Shown here piece after piece: positions 12,479-24,958 of a stretch of DNA of 64,000 bases. Made by a program: the position numbers and the translations under genes. The DNA lies in contig NXFV01001554.1 of assembly GCA_002803225.1 (NCBI GenBank), positions 16,464-80,463 of the forward strand, in the 5' to 3' direction. The first letter of the stretch is position 1. Every line of letters begins with the position of its first letter. The notes beneath the pieces are model-generated. The model did not search any database and had not been told where the DNA came from. It saw nothing but the letters and a program-made list of their open reading frames with translations. Source of the DNA: Gamarada debralockiae. Taxonomy: Eukaryota; Ascomycota; Leotiomycetes; Helotiales; Hyphodiscaceae.

Positions 12479-13792
12479 ATGAACGGCTTCGCTGAACATG
12501 GCCTCGACGATGGGGCCTTTGGGGAGAAGGGGGGTAATATTGTTCAGGCTTTTGATGCTTTTCGTGAGTACCCTTGATCGCACTCACATTCCTACACTGT
12601 GTCCTAGACAATTGAGTGTCTCTTCAATTCTTTCTCTTTGAAGAGCTATCTAAGCTGACCTCCTCTCAGCCAAATCAAAGCCTCAGTACGTAACGCGGAC
12701 GTCCGGCGGAGGAAAATGGACTGTAGCAATGCTCATCGTCTCCTTCCTGCTCATATTTTCCGAATTAACACGGTGGTGGCGCGGCCACGAAACACACACC
12801 TTCGCCGTCGAAAAAGGTGTAGGCCACAACCTGCAAATCAACCTGGATATCGTGATTCCTATGCAGTGCAAAGACATACACATCAATGTGCAAGATGCTG
12901 CTGGGGACAGGATATTAGCTGGGACAATGTTGAAGGAGGAGCCGACGAATTGGCATCAGTGGGCGGATATTAGGGGTGTGCATAGACTTGGGACGGATTC
13001 GCAGGGACGTGTGATCACAGGGGAAGGATATCATGAGCATGAGGAGGGTTTTGGAGAGGAACATGTTCATGATATTATTGCTGCTGCTGGAGGTGGGAAG
13101 AAGAAGTTTGCGAAGACGCCGAGATTGAGAGGTGGACTGAGGGGTGGTGATAGTTGTCGGATTTTTGGAAGCTTGGGCGTGAACAAAGTCCAGGGAGACT
13201 TTCATATCACGGCACGTGGCCATGGATATCAGGAGTTTGGCTCACAGCATTTGGATCACAGTGGTATGTCCCATTACTCTCCGAAATAAATTCTTTGATC
13301 TCCAAGCTAATGATTATCATAGCATTCAACTTCTCCCATATCATCTCCGAGCTCTCCTTCGGAGCCTTCTACCCTTCCCTCCTCAACCCGCTCGACCGCA
13401 CGGTATCCACAACACCCAACCACTTTCACAAATTCCAATACTTTCTCTCCGTCGTTCCAACAGTCTATTCCGTCGACTCCTCTACCCCCTACTCCTCACG
13501 CACAGTCTTCACCAACCAATACGCCGTAACCGAGCAATCGCACATCGTGGGCGAGCGTTCTGTCCCCGGAATCTTCTTCAAATACGATATTGAGCCTATG
13601 TTGCTTACGGTGGAGGAGAGCCGAGATAGCTTTTTGAGATTTGTTGTTAAAGTGGTCAATGTGTTTAGCGGTGTGCTGGTGGCGGGTCATTGGGGATTCA
13701 CGTTGACGGAGTGGGCTAAAGGTGTCCTGGGTAGACGGAGGAGAAAGAGTGAAGGCGTTTTGAACGGGCGAGCGCATGAAAATGAGGATTGA
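12479..13792 (+). CDS. ERV41: COPII vesicle cargo receptor component Erv41
   Basis: Three exons, 12479-12563, 12670-13263 and 13323-13792, give 382 residues. The N-terminal cytosolic FDAFPKSKPQYVTRTSGGG block leads into membrane segment VAMLIVSFLLIFSELTRWW. A long lumenal region carries the conserved LQINLDIVIPMQCKDIHINVQD, GDSCRIFGSLGVNKVQGDFH, DHSAFNFSHIISELSFG and PLDRT motifs. A second membrane segment (FVVKVVNVFSGVLVAGHWGF) precedes a basic cytosolic tail. Erv41 pairs with Erv46 to return ER proteins and escort cargo between ER and Golgi. The His-rich lumenal patch (YHEHEEGFGEEHVHD) is a local feature. The donor GTATGT, not the overlapping GTGGTA, restores the conserved Ser-Ala-Phe. Confidence 0.94.
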
Positions 13793-14104
13793 TATATTCG
13801 TGTTATATATGGGTGCTACGATAGGGATGCATTTTATCATTTACAGGCGTGAAAGAGATAGTGGCTTGAAAACTTGGAACTATTGGACCTCCTGAGAACG
13901 AGATTTCAATGCACTCCCAACTTAGGGGTATTAATCGTAAACTGAACATACACTCAGCATCTCGATCACAGTGAAAGCCTCAATTCCTCACGGATTCCCG
14001 CATTTCTGGCATACAATTTGACTGATTACAAAGCAACTCTGGTTGCGAAATTACTATGTTAATATAAACTCCAACAAAACACACATGTGTACACAGGAAA
14101 CCGC
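13793..14104. other. intergenic, convergent 3' ends
   Basis: AT-rich 3' flanks of ERV41 and the syntaxin gene; nothing else is visible. Confidence 0.5.
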
Positions 14105-15218
14105 TCAAGATTTCTTGGTCAATCCAATACCCAATCCAATACCAAGAGCAATAGCCAGAACGATAAGAACGACAACCAACAAGCACCACCACTTTAGCCT
14201 GTTGCGGCGTCTGGCATGCTCGTTCGCCTTGTCGATCTCGGTGTTGCCCTTGTCTACATCCTCAGCGGTCTTGATGGCGTTCTGCTCAGTGTGCTCCACG
14301 ACTGGATCCTGTGCCTCTACAACCTGAGCCATGTCTGCGAACATGGCGGCCAGTTCGGTGAGTGTCGCTTCGATGCGCTGGAGCTCGTTGTGGCGGGCTC
14401 GGACGGCGCCGAGGACTGAGGAGGCTTGGCCAGAGCGGTTGCTCTTAAGCTGTTCATTCATCAGCATCACATCTTATACACTCATCCACTTTATCCGGGA
14501 ACTCACAGCAGTCTGGAAAACACCCTCAGAGCCCCAATCTAACTCACTTGCCTCATTAACCTCCGCCTCGCTCGCTTCGGGATTAACAATGCGGTACTGG
14601 CGCGCAATCTGCTCGCGGTATCGCTGTCTATACCCCACCTCCTCCTGCCGATAATCTTCCAAGCTCTTCTCAAACTCCGTCTTAAGCTGCTTCGCCTGTC
14701 TCGCCTTAAGGCTCTTCGTGCTATCCTGCGTCTTCAACGCATCCAACTCAAGGTACTTAATCTGGTCTCGGATCTGCGTGTTCTTGAGCTGTGTTTGCGT
14801 GACCAGGTTCTCGAGCTGAGCGGACGAGTTGCTGTCTGGAGACGACAACGCCCGTTGATGCAAAGACGCGATTTCTTGGACGTTGGAACCTAGGGACTTG
14901 ATCTCGGATTTCGCAAAATCGACGCGCTCGAGGAAGCTTTGCTGAGTGAGCACCGTCGAAGAAGGGACGGGTGCTGCGGCTCCGCCGGCATTGGAGTAGT
15001 TGGACGTTTGCGAATAATTGGATATTTCGTGCGAGAGATCCTGAGGTCCTAAATGACCCTATACACACAAAAATGGTTCATCAGCAATAATTCCTCCGAA
15101 ATTTTCATCTCATTTCGTCGGTCCGGGTAAAGCTTACTGCGCCCGCCTGGCCAGCCTCTGCACCAGGTGCATTGTCATATGGATTTCCACCGTACTGCTG
15201 ATACTGTGTGTACGACAT
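14105..15218 (-). CDS. SSO1: plasma-membrane t-SNARE, syntaxin Sso1/2 type
   Basis: Three exons, 15218-15138, 15058-14507 and 14449-14105, encode 325 residues. A short Gln/Asn/Gly-rich N-terminus is followed by the Habc three-helix region (about residues 70-190), with the typical IKYLELDALKTQDSTK segment. The Qa-SNARE motif begins at SSVLGAVRARHNELQRIEAT; its zero-layer Gln lies in MAQVVEAQDPVVEHTEQN. Then comes a basic RRRNRLKWW anchor, one C-terminal membrane helix rich in Leu, Val and Gly, and a short KKS tail. The protein should pair with Sec9 and Snc1 to fuse secretory vesicles at the hyphal tip. Both introns are phase 0. Confidence 0.94.
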
Positions 15219-16498
15219 ATTTGACGCTCAATTGATACGGGATCGATATTCGCGTTTGTTGCTGTCGTTGTTAAATGATGAGGCGACGGGGTATGACGTT
15301 CAGTCGAGGCGAGATGAGATGAAAGTGATTTTATCCTGGGATCGCCGGCTTATTCTTCACCGCTAGCGCAACAGCAGAATAGGGTAATCAATATGCACAG
15401 CTCACTGTGCTCGCCCCGGAAAGAAAGGCGATATTCCGTAAAGGCAGTGATGGGTGAGATGAAGATATGGAAATTGGGGGTGCCCATTCACCAGGTTCAA
15501 TTGAACGTGCTAACAAGAACCGAGTTCAGTAGAGGCACGGGTAGGATGGATGATCACCAGCCGTTGGTTGGCTCGTTTGAATTGGCCGACGACTTTCGTA
15601 ATGTAACGCGCATCTTCCTTCCGTCTGCTCCATTTTGGTCCTGCGGTGACAGATCCTAAAAGTGCCATTTGCTGAAAGTGGTAGTACTGCATTGAGCCTC
15701 GCAAGATGACATGGAGCACAGATAGGAACCCTTTTGTCTGGAATACGTCCAAGCCGTCGCAGTCACATGACCTGACCTCAAAGACGTTTGGCATGTGATT
15801 GATTGAGGGCGGACGCTCGGATTCCGGAGACTGAAATAGGCATCGTATTTGTTTTTAAGCGTTGGGATTAGAGTTGAATTCGTGCTGGGTTTGAGGGTTG
15901 GCATTATTGAAAGTTTCTTGGGGCCCGATGGAAGTTTATCCCCGTGATCTTGGCTCCTTGATCCCCGTAAGCTTCAGTGAAGGGTCTCGGAGGAACAAGC
16001 TGTTGTTGGATAATACAAAAGCCAAGAACAAGATTGTGATCGCTGAAACCAATTGAGTAATCGAATTCTAAGCCCAAGTCCATTTTTCCAGCGACTGAAG
16101 CCCACCTACCCTCGGTTGCAAGTGCATTAGGCAGAGGATACGGAGTATGTCCATACAGATGATGGAAATGGAACATCGACTGTGCTTCGTTTTGTCAAAC
16201 TGCTAGGATCTCGCGAGTGAGTTGTGCCCTATTAAGCCGCGATAATTTGTTGAACACTACCGATATTTACAAAATGAACAATGTCCTTAGAAAAGTTCCA
16301 TCATTGGAAAGCAGAAAGCGCTAGTGCACACGATATCCTCCAACAAAAGAAACAAGAGACAATATATATTAAACAATAAGTGTCGAGAAACAAATGCAGT
16401 AAATGCAGTCATGCCCGCTCGCTCGCCATTCCATGCTATTCCATAAAACATTAAGTTCCATCGTCTCATAATCATCCTCATCCATGTCTCATGCACAT
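15219..16498. other. intergenic
   Basis: Upstream of the syntaxin gene and downstream of the laccase. ORFs near 15393-15904 and 15904-16176 overlap in several frames and show no domain. Confidence 0.45.
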
Positions 16499-18797
16499 CT
16501 AAATGCCCGAGTCATCTTGAAGATACACTTCAGTAGGCGTATAAGCATCCCAGTTGGTGCACGTCTCCTCAAAGATCGTAGTGTCTGTCATCGAGACGGC
16601 AATCTCGCTCTCGGATTCCACGAACTGCATGGAGAGGCCTTGGGATGCGTGCCACGCGATATGACAATGTAGGAGCCAGGAGCCAGGATTGTCTTTCTTG
16701 AAGGCGATGGCTAGGTAACCATTTCCTGGAAGTGTGGCGACGTCTCGGCGGGGTGGGTTGGCGAGGTTAAATGACGCTGTTGCGAGGTCGAATGTTCCGA
16801 CTTCTTGGGCAAGAACCCAGAAGTCGTGGCCGTGGAGATGAATGGGATGGTAGAGTCTAGAAGCACAATTAGTTCTAATCGTACGACAATGGGTTGAGAG
16901 GACTTACCCAATATTGCTTTTATCCTGGATCACGAAGATGGCCCATTCGTCTGACGCATCAGTTTGCTGCGATGAAGTTAGCTTTGGATGGACAAAGGGT
17001 AGAGATCATAGGGGGAGCGTACGTCAATGGCAACCACGTTGTAGTCGGTCGGGAAGATACTCTCATTATTAAAGACACGAAGAGTCGTAGGATCGCTCCA
17101 GTTCAGATATAACGAGCTGGAGTTGAGAGTCCAAGTAAAAGCAGTGCTGGCCAGAAAACTCAAAGCCTCCTCAGTCACGTCGGCACTGGTGTAGTTACCA
17201 ACAGAAAGTGGCAGATAAGGAACGAGGCTTGCTGCAGGCTCGTCTCCGCAGTAAGTTCCTACAGTGATACCTGTTGTAGTTGGGTCCGCGGTGCTGGTGG
17301 AATCGTAGCGAACAATTCCCGTCATGTTGGCCGCATTGTCGTTCGTGGAGCATGCTGAGACCCAGCCAGCTCGAAGCCAGTAATCATCAGTTGCGGCGTT
17401 GGCTTCGACGATGATATCGTAACGTTGGCCAATGCTGACAAGGACGGACTCTGTCTCGTATGGGACAATTGGTACAAGATCTGTGGAAATCTGCAAAATG
17501 TCAGCAAACTTCCGAGTAAATCGGGGGTATATCAGACGATAAGTCCGTCCGGGCCAAGGAAATCTGCGTAGTTGTACGTACCACAGTGAGATTGTGACCA
17601 TCAATTGAAAATTGGAAATGTCCGTCGACGGCAACATTGATCAATCGCATGCGGTATTTCTTTCCAGATTCAAAGACTGTTTCGAATTTCTTTCCGCCTC
17701 CGATACAGTTCGCGTCTGTTGATGTTGAGCAATCGAAGGTGTTGGTGCCATTAATGAGACCGTTTTCCAAAGCTGGAGGCGCACCGGCTCTAGCTGTACT
17801 TCCCCACAATTTAAAAACGGACTCGTGTGCCCAGTCCGAGAGGAAGAGAACGCCAAGGTCTTCATCGTAATCCGCAGTGGCTGGTCCGTTGATGATCACT
17901 GTAAAAGTTTAGAATTAGCATTTGTTCGATAACTGAAGGAAAAGAATGCTGAGGGTTACGTGAGCTCTAAAGCACGCTGTTGGAAGCAGAACAAACGGGC
18001 TCTTAGAACTCGCGAGTTCGGGCAGGACATCGCTCCGAGAATGACTTACATGGACCGAGCAAGCCATCGCCGTATTGAAGACTAAAGTGTGAATGATACC
18101 ACGTAGATCCGTATTGGGCTGATTTAAAGTTAGCACTGATTCTATTCGTATTTGGTTGATCACGAAAGTCTAAAAATATGTATCGCGGGTGATCGTACGG
18201 AATGTTCCGAAACTTCGAAGACGAAATAAGGTAATAACAAGAGTTCGGGTTCACTCACTTGCTTGGAATTTGTACGTGAGGCTGTCGCCAGGGGCGATCG
18301 GGCACTGCGTCACTCCCGGGACTCCGTCGTACTCAACTGAGCCCAGTTGTCTGATACCGTGCCAATGAATTGAAGTTCCGTTGTGCTCAAGATTGTTGGT
18401 GACGTGGATAACGAGGTCGTCTCCCCAGTCAGCAATAATAGCTGGACCGGGAATTGTACCATTGAAGGTCAACGTTTGGCGTTGATATCCATCTGGCGAG
18501 AGCGTTGTATTCTCAACGGAGAGCCAGTATTCTATTCATTGTTAGGAATGACCTCGCATTGAGTAGAAGAGTAATGTTGAAAATACCTCTGGTGACTCCA
18601 GTCGAAGGAATGGTGGTATACCAGTCTGTGTCAATGGAGTAGTCTCCCCAGCAGCTTCTGGAGGTAGCGGTGTTCTCGCAAGAGGAGTTTTGACGAGTGC
18701 TGAGAGTTGAGGGCAAATTATTAGAAGTGAAGGGGATAGCAGAAGTTAAGGAGTGCAAGGCAGATGTAGCCAAAAAAGTAAAGAGCGTGGTCTTCAT
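16499..18797 (-). CDS. laccase, secreted multicopper oxidase
   Basis: Seven exons, 18797-18587, 18531-18259, 18118-18050, 17898-17582, 17490-17023, 16966-16908 and 16856-16499, join into 584 residues. A signal peptide (about 20 residues) starts the protein. All four copper motifs are present: HWHG (126-129), WYHSH (168-172), [10 protein letters not shown] (469-478) and HCHIAWH (529-535), with type 1 copper Cys530. Leu540, ten residues after that Cys, is the axial position and Leu is common in ascomycete laccases. The chain ends in DDSGI, the C-terminal plug typical of ascomycete enzymes. Several N-glycosylation sequons support secretion. It oxidises phenols (lignin, melanin precursors, plant defence compounds) with four-electron reduction of oxygen; the natural substrate is not evident. 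Confidence 0.94.
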
Positions 18798-18882
18798 GAT
18801 GAAGGATTATTCTTATATTAAATGAAGTACAATCGAAGTGGCTTGATGAGATTGAGAAAAAAAAAAACGAGCAGAATGCTCT

Positions 18883-18889
18883 CTTTATA
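18883..18889 (-). promoter_or_regulatory. candidate TATA box of the laccase
   Basis: TATAAAG on the minus strand about 90 bp upstream of the laccase ATG, with a purine-rich leader between them. Position and sequence fit a core promoter; no experimental support. Confidence 0.5.
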
Positions 18890-20019
18890 AGATTTCCCTC
18901 TCGGACAGCCGTTGATGCCAAAAGCCGAAGATGATAACACACGATGGGTGCTTTTACCGGCTGGCTCCTGAATTGGACGGCCTTGCCGCGCTTTGCAGAT
19001 GTGTACGTATACCAATAGTCTGACCGCAAGTGCACAGCGGTCACATCTGAATACATGTTGGTGTGGATATCAAAGTTTATAGTTCGGATTGTTTCCCAAA
19101 AGTTCTTAGGCAGCTTCCTGAGGCCAAAGAGGTGGTTGACTTGAAGCTCTGACCTCTGTGACCTCGCAGCTTCTGGACTGTACCGGAACCAGCTACCCGC
19201 TTGATGGGGGTCTTGGATCTCCCGTATTTGAGATCTTACTCTCTCTGATATAGACTGGTAGCTGCTTGGCAAAAGTGAGTTGCCCGGGCCGGCGCTTGGC
19301 TATTCTTCTTTCAAAGAAGTCGGAGAATAAACCCTTGCTTAGGTCCCAAAGAGGAAAGGCATGCCCCGTCGTCTTCACTAGTCGATTACTGAATCTGATA
19401 AAGAAACAGCAATTTTATGATTACACGAAGTAGGGAGTACCAGGTCGTACGTGGCCCTGATTTCCCCTCTGCACCTTAGTGCAGATCTTATTCGCAGGGA
19501 GTGTGGCCGCCACACTGACGAGCCCTAGTACTACTGTACTGTACAGTACCTATCAGGCCGAAAAGTTATAGCGAGACAAGGGTGACTTTGTTTACAGTCT
19601 GGTCTGCGCCGGCCTGGAACCTCCCTGTTTCGCTACAACTTTTCGGCCAGATACGTCGTATATATTTGTGGCATGGGCCACCAGGGCGTCTATACCCCCA
19701 CATATATGATTCAGAGAGCAAAAAAAGTGCTAATAGCGAGAGAGGGACGGAGATGGCATCTTAGGAATGGGGTCCAAGATCCACATAGACTGAACTTCTT
19801 GAGTCAGGGGCTAAGAGATAAGATACGCATGACTCGAAAATAAACAATTGTGCAGTAAAGTTTGACACTTATGCAGAATTTTGGATCTTGTGGAGCATGT
19901 CGACGCGCCGTGCGCTGGCATTGCTGTTGAACGGATCTGTCCAAACATATCTTTTGGCCATCGACATCCTTGAAGATTTTGAAGATTGACGAGATGAAAA
20001 GCGATTGTTCAAAGATCTG
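18890..20019. other. laccase upstream region
   Basis: No credible gene. It contains a GTGTGG/CCACAC hairpin at 19501-19515 and a perfect 14-bp palindrome at 19536-19549. Confidence 0.45.
19536..19549. repeat. 14-bp perfect palindrome
   Basis: GTACTGTACAGTAC reads identically on both strands. Related GTACTGTACTGTAC strings occur near 35075-35090 and a degenerate one near 22445. It may be a dispersed microsatellite; no function is assigned. Confidence 0.5.
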
Positions 20020-20928
20020 TTACGATGTGGACCAGCGGTCGGAATTCGGTTCGAAGACGGTAAATGTTTCTTGACCAGTCGGAGAATATGTAAATAAGGG
20101 TTCGGTCAAAGTTACCTTGCTCAACCCCTGGGGAGCGTCTGAAATAAGGAGCCATTCTCTCAGGGATCATGAAGCTTGATGATGAACTTGGTATAGTTAC
20201 TGCACATTTGGGATACTCATGAAGTTAAAGATAGGTCTGTGCTCGATGTTGTCAAGATGGAAGTCGCCAAGCGAGAGGAGGCTGACGACGCCCCCCCCAC
20301 GCGTTCCACAATATCAGACGATTTCAGGGACTGTACTCGTTGAATTTGATAGGACGATTCCAGATCTGACAAGGTTTTCATGTGCCAAGATGAGCTTGGG
20401 GCTCGATACCCGCGTTCAGGGGTCGACGAGGAGGGTGGGGTCGGCGCGTCGCTCAACATCTCCCCCTGCGCAGAACGCATGGAAGGCAAGAAACGGATGA
20501 AGTACCGAGAAAAAGGCTTGTTTTCTACGGTTGAGGCTTCAAACTTGGGCCTTAGTCCCACAGATAGGGTGCCACAATGAAGATATCTCGGACTTGAAGT
20601 CATGACGAGCATACATTTCGGCGCAGGAGATTATGGAAGACTCGCAGAACTCAGGGGCTGCTTCTTTGCCAAGCAATTCGGTACCGACATTCCGCTGGCC
20701 CCTGTTTTCGAAGAACAAATTACACACGGAGAGAAATTCGTCATCACTTGAAGGGCAAATTTCCACATTTCTATCTAGACAACAACTCGGACCGTCCTCG
20801 CATCGGGAAGGATTTTGCGAAGCATTCCGTATTGAATACGAGAAGGCGGGGAAGCGCCACAATGACAGAAGGGCACGATTTCGGCGATGGCGGCGATAAT
20901 ATTTGGTAGTGTCGTCACTGACAAACAA
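20020..20928 (-). pseudogene. decayed gene of unknown function
   Basis: One minus-strand frame runs about 300 codons from 20928 to a TAA at 20020 with only five internal stops: four TGA and one TAA, each a single C-to-T change from CGA or CAA. A random frame of this length would have about fourteen. The inferred chain is protein-like, for example CAEMYARHDFKSEISSLWHP, VVSLLSLGDFHLDNIE and LREWLLISDAPQGLSKVTL. An extra open piece in another frame (20999-20775) may be a shifted 5' part. I do not recognise the family. It lies between the laccase and the aldo-keto reductase. Confidence 0.5.
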
Positions 20929-21005
20929 ACCCCACCTTCGACGAGCATAACGATATCCTCAGAGTCTTCTTCGACGTGAAAAAGGTTACTTGTCGTCAAG
21001 TCAAA

Positions 21006-22310
21006 ATGCCTCTCCTCGCGAGAAGTCCAAAGCCCAGAGTGATCCTAGGTCTCATGACCTTTGGACCGGATGCCAGCGCGGGAGCTCGCATCACCTCTCT
21101 TCCTGAGTACAACTCCTTTCTGGATAACTTCCAAGCTGCTGGCTACAATGAGATTGATACCGCTCGTATCTACGTTGGGGGAAAGCAAGAGGCTTTCACA
21201 CGTGAAGCGAAGTGGAAGGACAGAGGATTGACGATTGCAACAAAGGTGTATCCTCACACACCTGGAATTCACAAGTCGGGCGTCTTGACTGAGGAATTCA
21301 ACACGAGTTTGAAGGAGCTTGGAGCTGATTGTGTGGACATATTCTATTTGCATGCAGCTGTACGGATTCTCTAAATGTATTGAGTCAATGGCTAATGAGT
21401 GGCATAGGATCGCTCCGTGCCTTTTGCGGAGACGCTTGAAGCTGTTGACAAACTGCACAAGGCTGGTAAGTTCGTTCAGCTCGGTCTCTCTAACTTCACG
21501 GCCTTCGAAGTCGCAGAAGTAGTTATGACCTGCAAATACAACAACTGGGTCCGACCTACAATCTACCAAGGAATGTACAACGCCATCACACGTTCTCTTG
21601 AAGCAGAACTCATCCCTGCTTGCAAGCGCTACGGCCTCGACGTCGTAATCTACAACCCCCTTGCAGGGGGTCTTTTCAGTGGAAAGTACAAAACAAGAGG
21701 TGTTCCCTTGGAAGGAAGGTACAGCGATTCTGTAGGCGAGATGGGAGAGATGTACCGGAAGCGATATTTCAAGGATTCCACTTTTGAGGCGTTGCAAATT
21801 ATTGAGCCGGTTGTTGAGAAGCATGGCTTGACGATGGTAGAGACTGCTTTGCGATGGGTGGTCAATCACTCAGCTTTGAATATCAAGGATGGTAATGATG
21901 GAGTTATCATAGGTGTCAGCAGTTTGGAGCAGTAAGGATAATTGGCTCTTTATCTTCTCACCCCCCGACCTCACTCATGTTTCGTCTCCTGTACTCTATT
22001 TACTCACGGCTTTTCCTAATGTAGCGACTTGAGAACTTTCGTTTACTATTGAGACATTCTTGATGAGTAAATGCTGACTTTCCGATCTTCTAGGCTTGAG
22101 CAAAATCTGAAGGATTGTGAGAAAGGGCCTTTGCCTCAAGAGGTGTTGGACGCACTCGACAAGGCTTGGTTGATTAGCAAGCCGGACACGCCAAATTACT
22201 GGCAACTTGACTTGAAGTAAGCGGAGTGGGTCTCCAATAGTCTTCGATATTATACTAACTGTGTTCTCAGATATACCTACGACACGAGAAAGGCTTTATT
22301 TGGTCCATAG
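21006..22310 (+). CDS. aldo-keto reductase, AKR7 (aflatoxin-aldehyde reductase) type
   Basis: Four exons, 21006-21359, 21408-21931, 22094-22216 and 22271-22310, give 346 residues. The barrel motifs are clear: ILGLMTFGPDA at the start, NEIDTARIY with the catalytic Asp and Tyr, LTIATKVYP with the catalytic Lys, DIFYLHAADRSVPFAETL with the catalytic His, VQLGLSNFTAFEVAEV, IYNPLAGGLFSGKY, and an NADPH-binding GVIIGVSSLEQLEQNL. The C-terminal YTYDTRKALFGP is typical of fungal AKR7 proteins. It likely reduces aldehydes or dialdehydes with NADPH; the substrate is unknown. MPLL is chosen as start because its ATG context is A-rich; the frame could extend upstream by ten codons. No neighbouring secondary-metabolite core gene is visible. 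Confidence 0.93.
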
Positions 22311-23090
22311 TTTTACTTGCCTCAAAATTGAATTTCTGTTCGTAGCAACTAAGTGCCTCACAAGTCCATGATGTCCTCTTTTTGTGTTCTTTTCTAAATC
22401 ACTGAAGTATCCCGGACACAAACTGTTCAATGGCCTTACGGAAGCTGTACTTTACAGTACGTGTTTGGAGGGCGCAATGAGGTCGCAAGGGAAGGGGCGA
22501 CAAACGTCCCTTCTCAAAACATTCTACCTTTGAGGAAGGAACCGAATGCATATCCATCATTCAGATTGACTTTTGTCGTTTATCTCTTCTCACTCACTCG
22601 TTCATCAATATTGTCTTGAAGTAGATTCCTTTTGTGCATGCGCCATCTCATCACAACGAAGTCTTAGAGACATCCCCATGAATCCATGATCGACAGCCTG
22701 TTCATTCATCCTTCGACTGTCGTTGCCCCAATTGTCACAATCAGATGGTAGCAGCGATATCGACCATGGGTTATTCTCCGAACATATATACGTCTCCAAA
22801 TCCCTCACGCCTTTCGCGCCAAGCACATTCTTCCTGTGCACAAGACTCACCATCATCTGCGAAATCACCCTACAAAGATGAACTCCAACAAGGTTTGAAA
22901 TGTGCGGCAGCGTCGTTGGGTCGCTCGAACAAGATTTCACATTACCTATTTCCTCTTATCAGCATGTTCGAAGCGCTCGACGCGCAGAGTCAGGGTATTC
23001 GAGCACCTTCTTTGCGGCCAACTCCACTGCAGATCTCCTGGAACTCTTCCCCGCGAAGAGGTGGAGTTGATGGCCCAGCATCAATGAAAT
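22311..23090. other. intergenic, probably part of a decayed locus
   Basis: Overlapping ORFs in all frames, with Ser/Pro-rich translations. The 3' part may belong to the decayed gene that follows; no intact gene is seen. Confidence 0.35.
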
Positions 23091-24707
23091 TTGAGGCCAT
23101 CTTCAGCCCAAGAAGGAGAAGTCGAAGTAGGCACGGGGGACATATTCCTAGAGAACATGGTCGTTTCACCACCAGAGGATGTATTCACATCCGGCACCAT
23201 CAATAGATCAGGATCTGGAAGGTTGAAGCAAACTCAGTTGCCAGGCAAAGTCAACAACATCCGATTACGTGAACAGAACAACTTGGCTATTATCAAGGAA
23301 AACGACTTCGAGACGAGAACAATAGGTCACACTGGAGGCCCAAAAGATATGATGAAACAAGCAAGGGAAAACAGTATAGTGAAATAGAGGATAAAGTTCG
23401 ATAGATGCATGGAACATACTTCTCCTTCCGGTCCTTACCCTTACCTTTATGATTCGAACTCCGCTCGCGGCTCTCCATTTTCAGCAGTGACGACAGCTCC
23501 GAGCTCCAAAGCGAGTAGTATCGCACCAACTACTCCTACAATTTAAAAACCCACATGTCCTCGTCTTAATAGTACTATAGCACCCTCCGCGCCGTCCACG
23601 TCAGAACGGTCGAAGCCTAAGTCGATATCCACGAAAAGTGGCACTCCACAAACACCTACAAAACCCGATCCAAAGTATGGCACAAAGAGGGAAAGGCTTT
23701 TCGGGCAAAATGTTCCCTATCCATTCTTGCTGGCACCACACGAACTCACTGACTCGACAGACTTCTCCGAAGACCCCGGCAACGAGTCAGAAAACTGAGA
23801 AATGCGGTCTCATCGGTCGTCCACTCTACGAAACCGGAAATGTTCCAGACCCACACAAAAAGGATGCGTCGCCGGAAGAAAGAAAAGGCCGAACTCGAGC
23901 ACAAGAGCCTTCATCAAAGCGAGAAAACCCAGCGAGCCAAAACAAGAGGAAACAGAGTGAGAAGCGCGAGGCTCGTCATCGCGCGAAGAGTTTGGAAAGA
24001 GCTTGTGACACAACAATAGGCCAGAGAGAATCGAAAGATAAAGACATGAAAATGCTGCGCGAGAGGAGAGTGGTTGTGAAGACATTTGAGTCGGGTCCGT
24101 GGTCCCTTTCTAAAGCTACCGGTACGAGGATTCCAAGGCCGAAATGGCGAGACTTTTCGAGTGCGACACCATCGACACTGACTCCACGTGTGCCTCAATC
24201 CAGCGCCGCAAAGATTACAGGTACGTCCTCAAAGGCTACCCACAAGCTTCGACGGATGGATGCGACTCGTATTCCAAGTCTGGTACGGCGAGAACAGGTT
24301 TGTCCATCAACTCCTGCGAAGGCTACTTGCAAAGGCATTCACGATAAGATCAAAAGGTGGGAAAGCAGACATCAGGGGAAAAGTCGCGGAGGAAGCGAAA
24401 GACCATTCTTCCTACAAAAGCAGGGCCAATTCGATCAATTTGCGGAAGAACCAGCTTTGTCAATCCTTGGAACAACGAAGTCGGAAAAGGGCTAGAGAAG
24501 CGAGGATTGGATGGAAAAGAGGTATAGGTAGTCGTAGACGAGTATCAGGATATTGGAGAGGAGGTCAGCGATGTGAATAAGGGGAAGTGGAAAATGGCAG
24601 TAGCTCCAAGATTGGGTAGAGCAGGACTTGCGGCTCAAAACGACGGAGGAATGGATGAGGGTTCTGGTTCCGGAGATATGGATATGCATGCGGATTATTG
24701 TCCGTGA
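23091..24707 (+). pseudogene. decayed gene, Ser/Pro/Lys-rich protein of unknown family
   Basis: In one frame, 23091-23798 is open except for TAG (23385), TAA (23544) and TGA (23796). It reads like a real protein: VEVGTGDIFLENMVVSPPED, RTIGHTGGPKDMMKQAREN, TKPDPKYGTKRERLFGQN. The same frame is again protein-like from about 24144 to the TGA at 24705 (VVVDEYQDIGEEVSDVNKG, ending in a Gly/Met/Asp-rich tail) with a few more stops. In between, 23850-24130, coding character switches frames, so frameshifts are likely. The stops are compatible with C-to-T changes in CAG, CAA or CGA. I do not recognise the protein. An intron-rich live gene is less likely because the stops lack splice signals around them. 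Confidence 0.4.
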
Positions 24708-24958
24708 AGCACAATTTGAGCTTGCAGAACCCCTAGCCATTGCGTTTGCTGGAGATGAAAAGGATGATTTTGTTGTGCAGGGAAGGGGTTTCGGTTGTTC
24801 CTACGTATAAAGATCAAGGCGGGGCGTATCCCATGAAGACTTGACTGGTAGTGCTATTTTCACTAGGGATTATGATCACTGTATCTCTTGTCAACATTCA
24901 CTCCCTTGGCCAAAAAATGTGCATCGTGAACTCATTGATTCATGTAGGCATACTGGTC

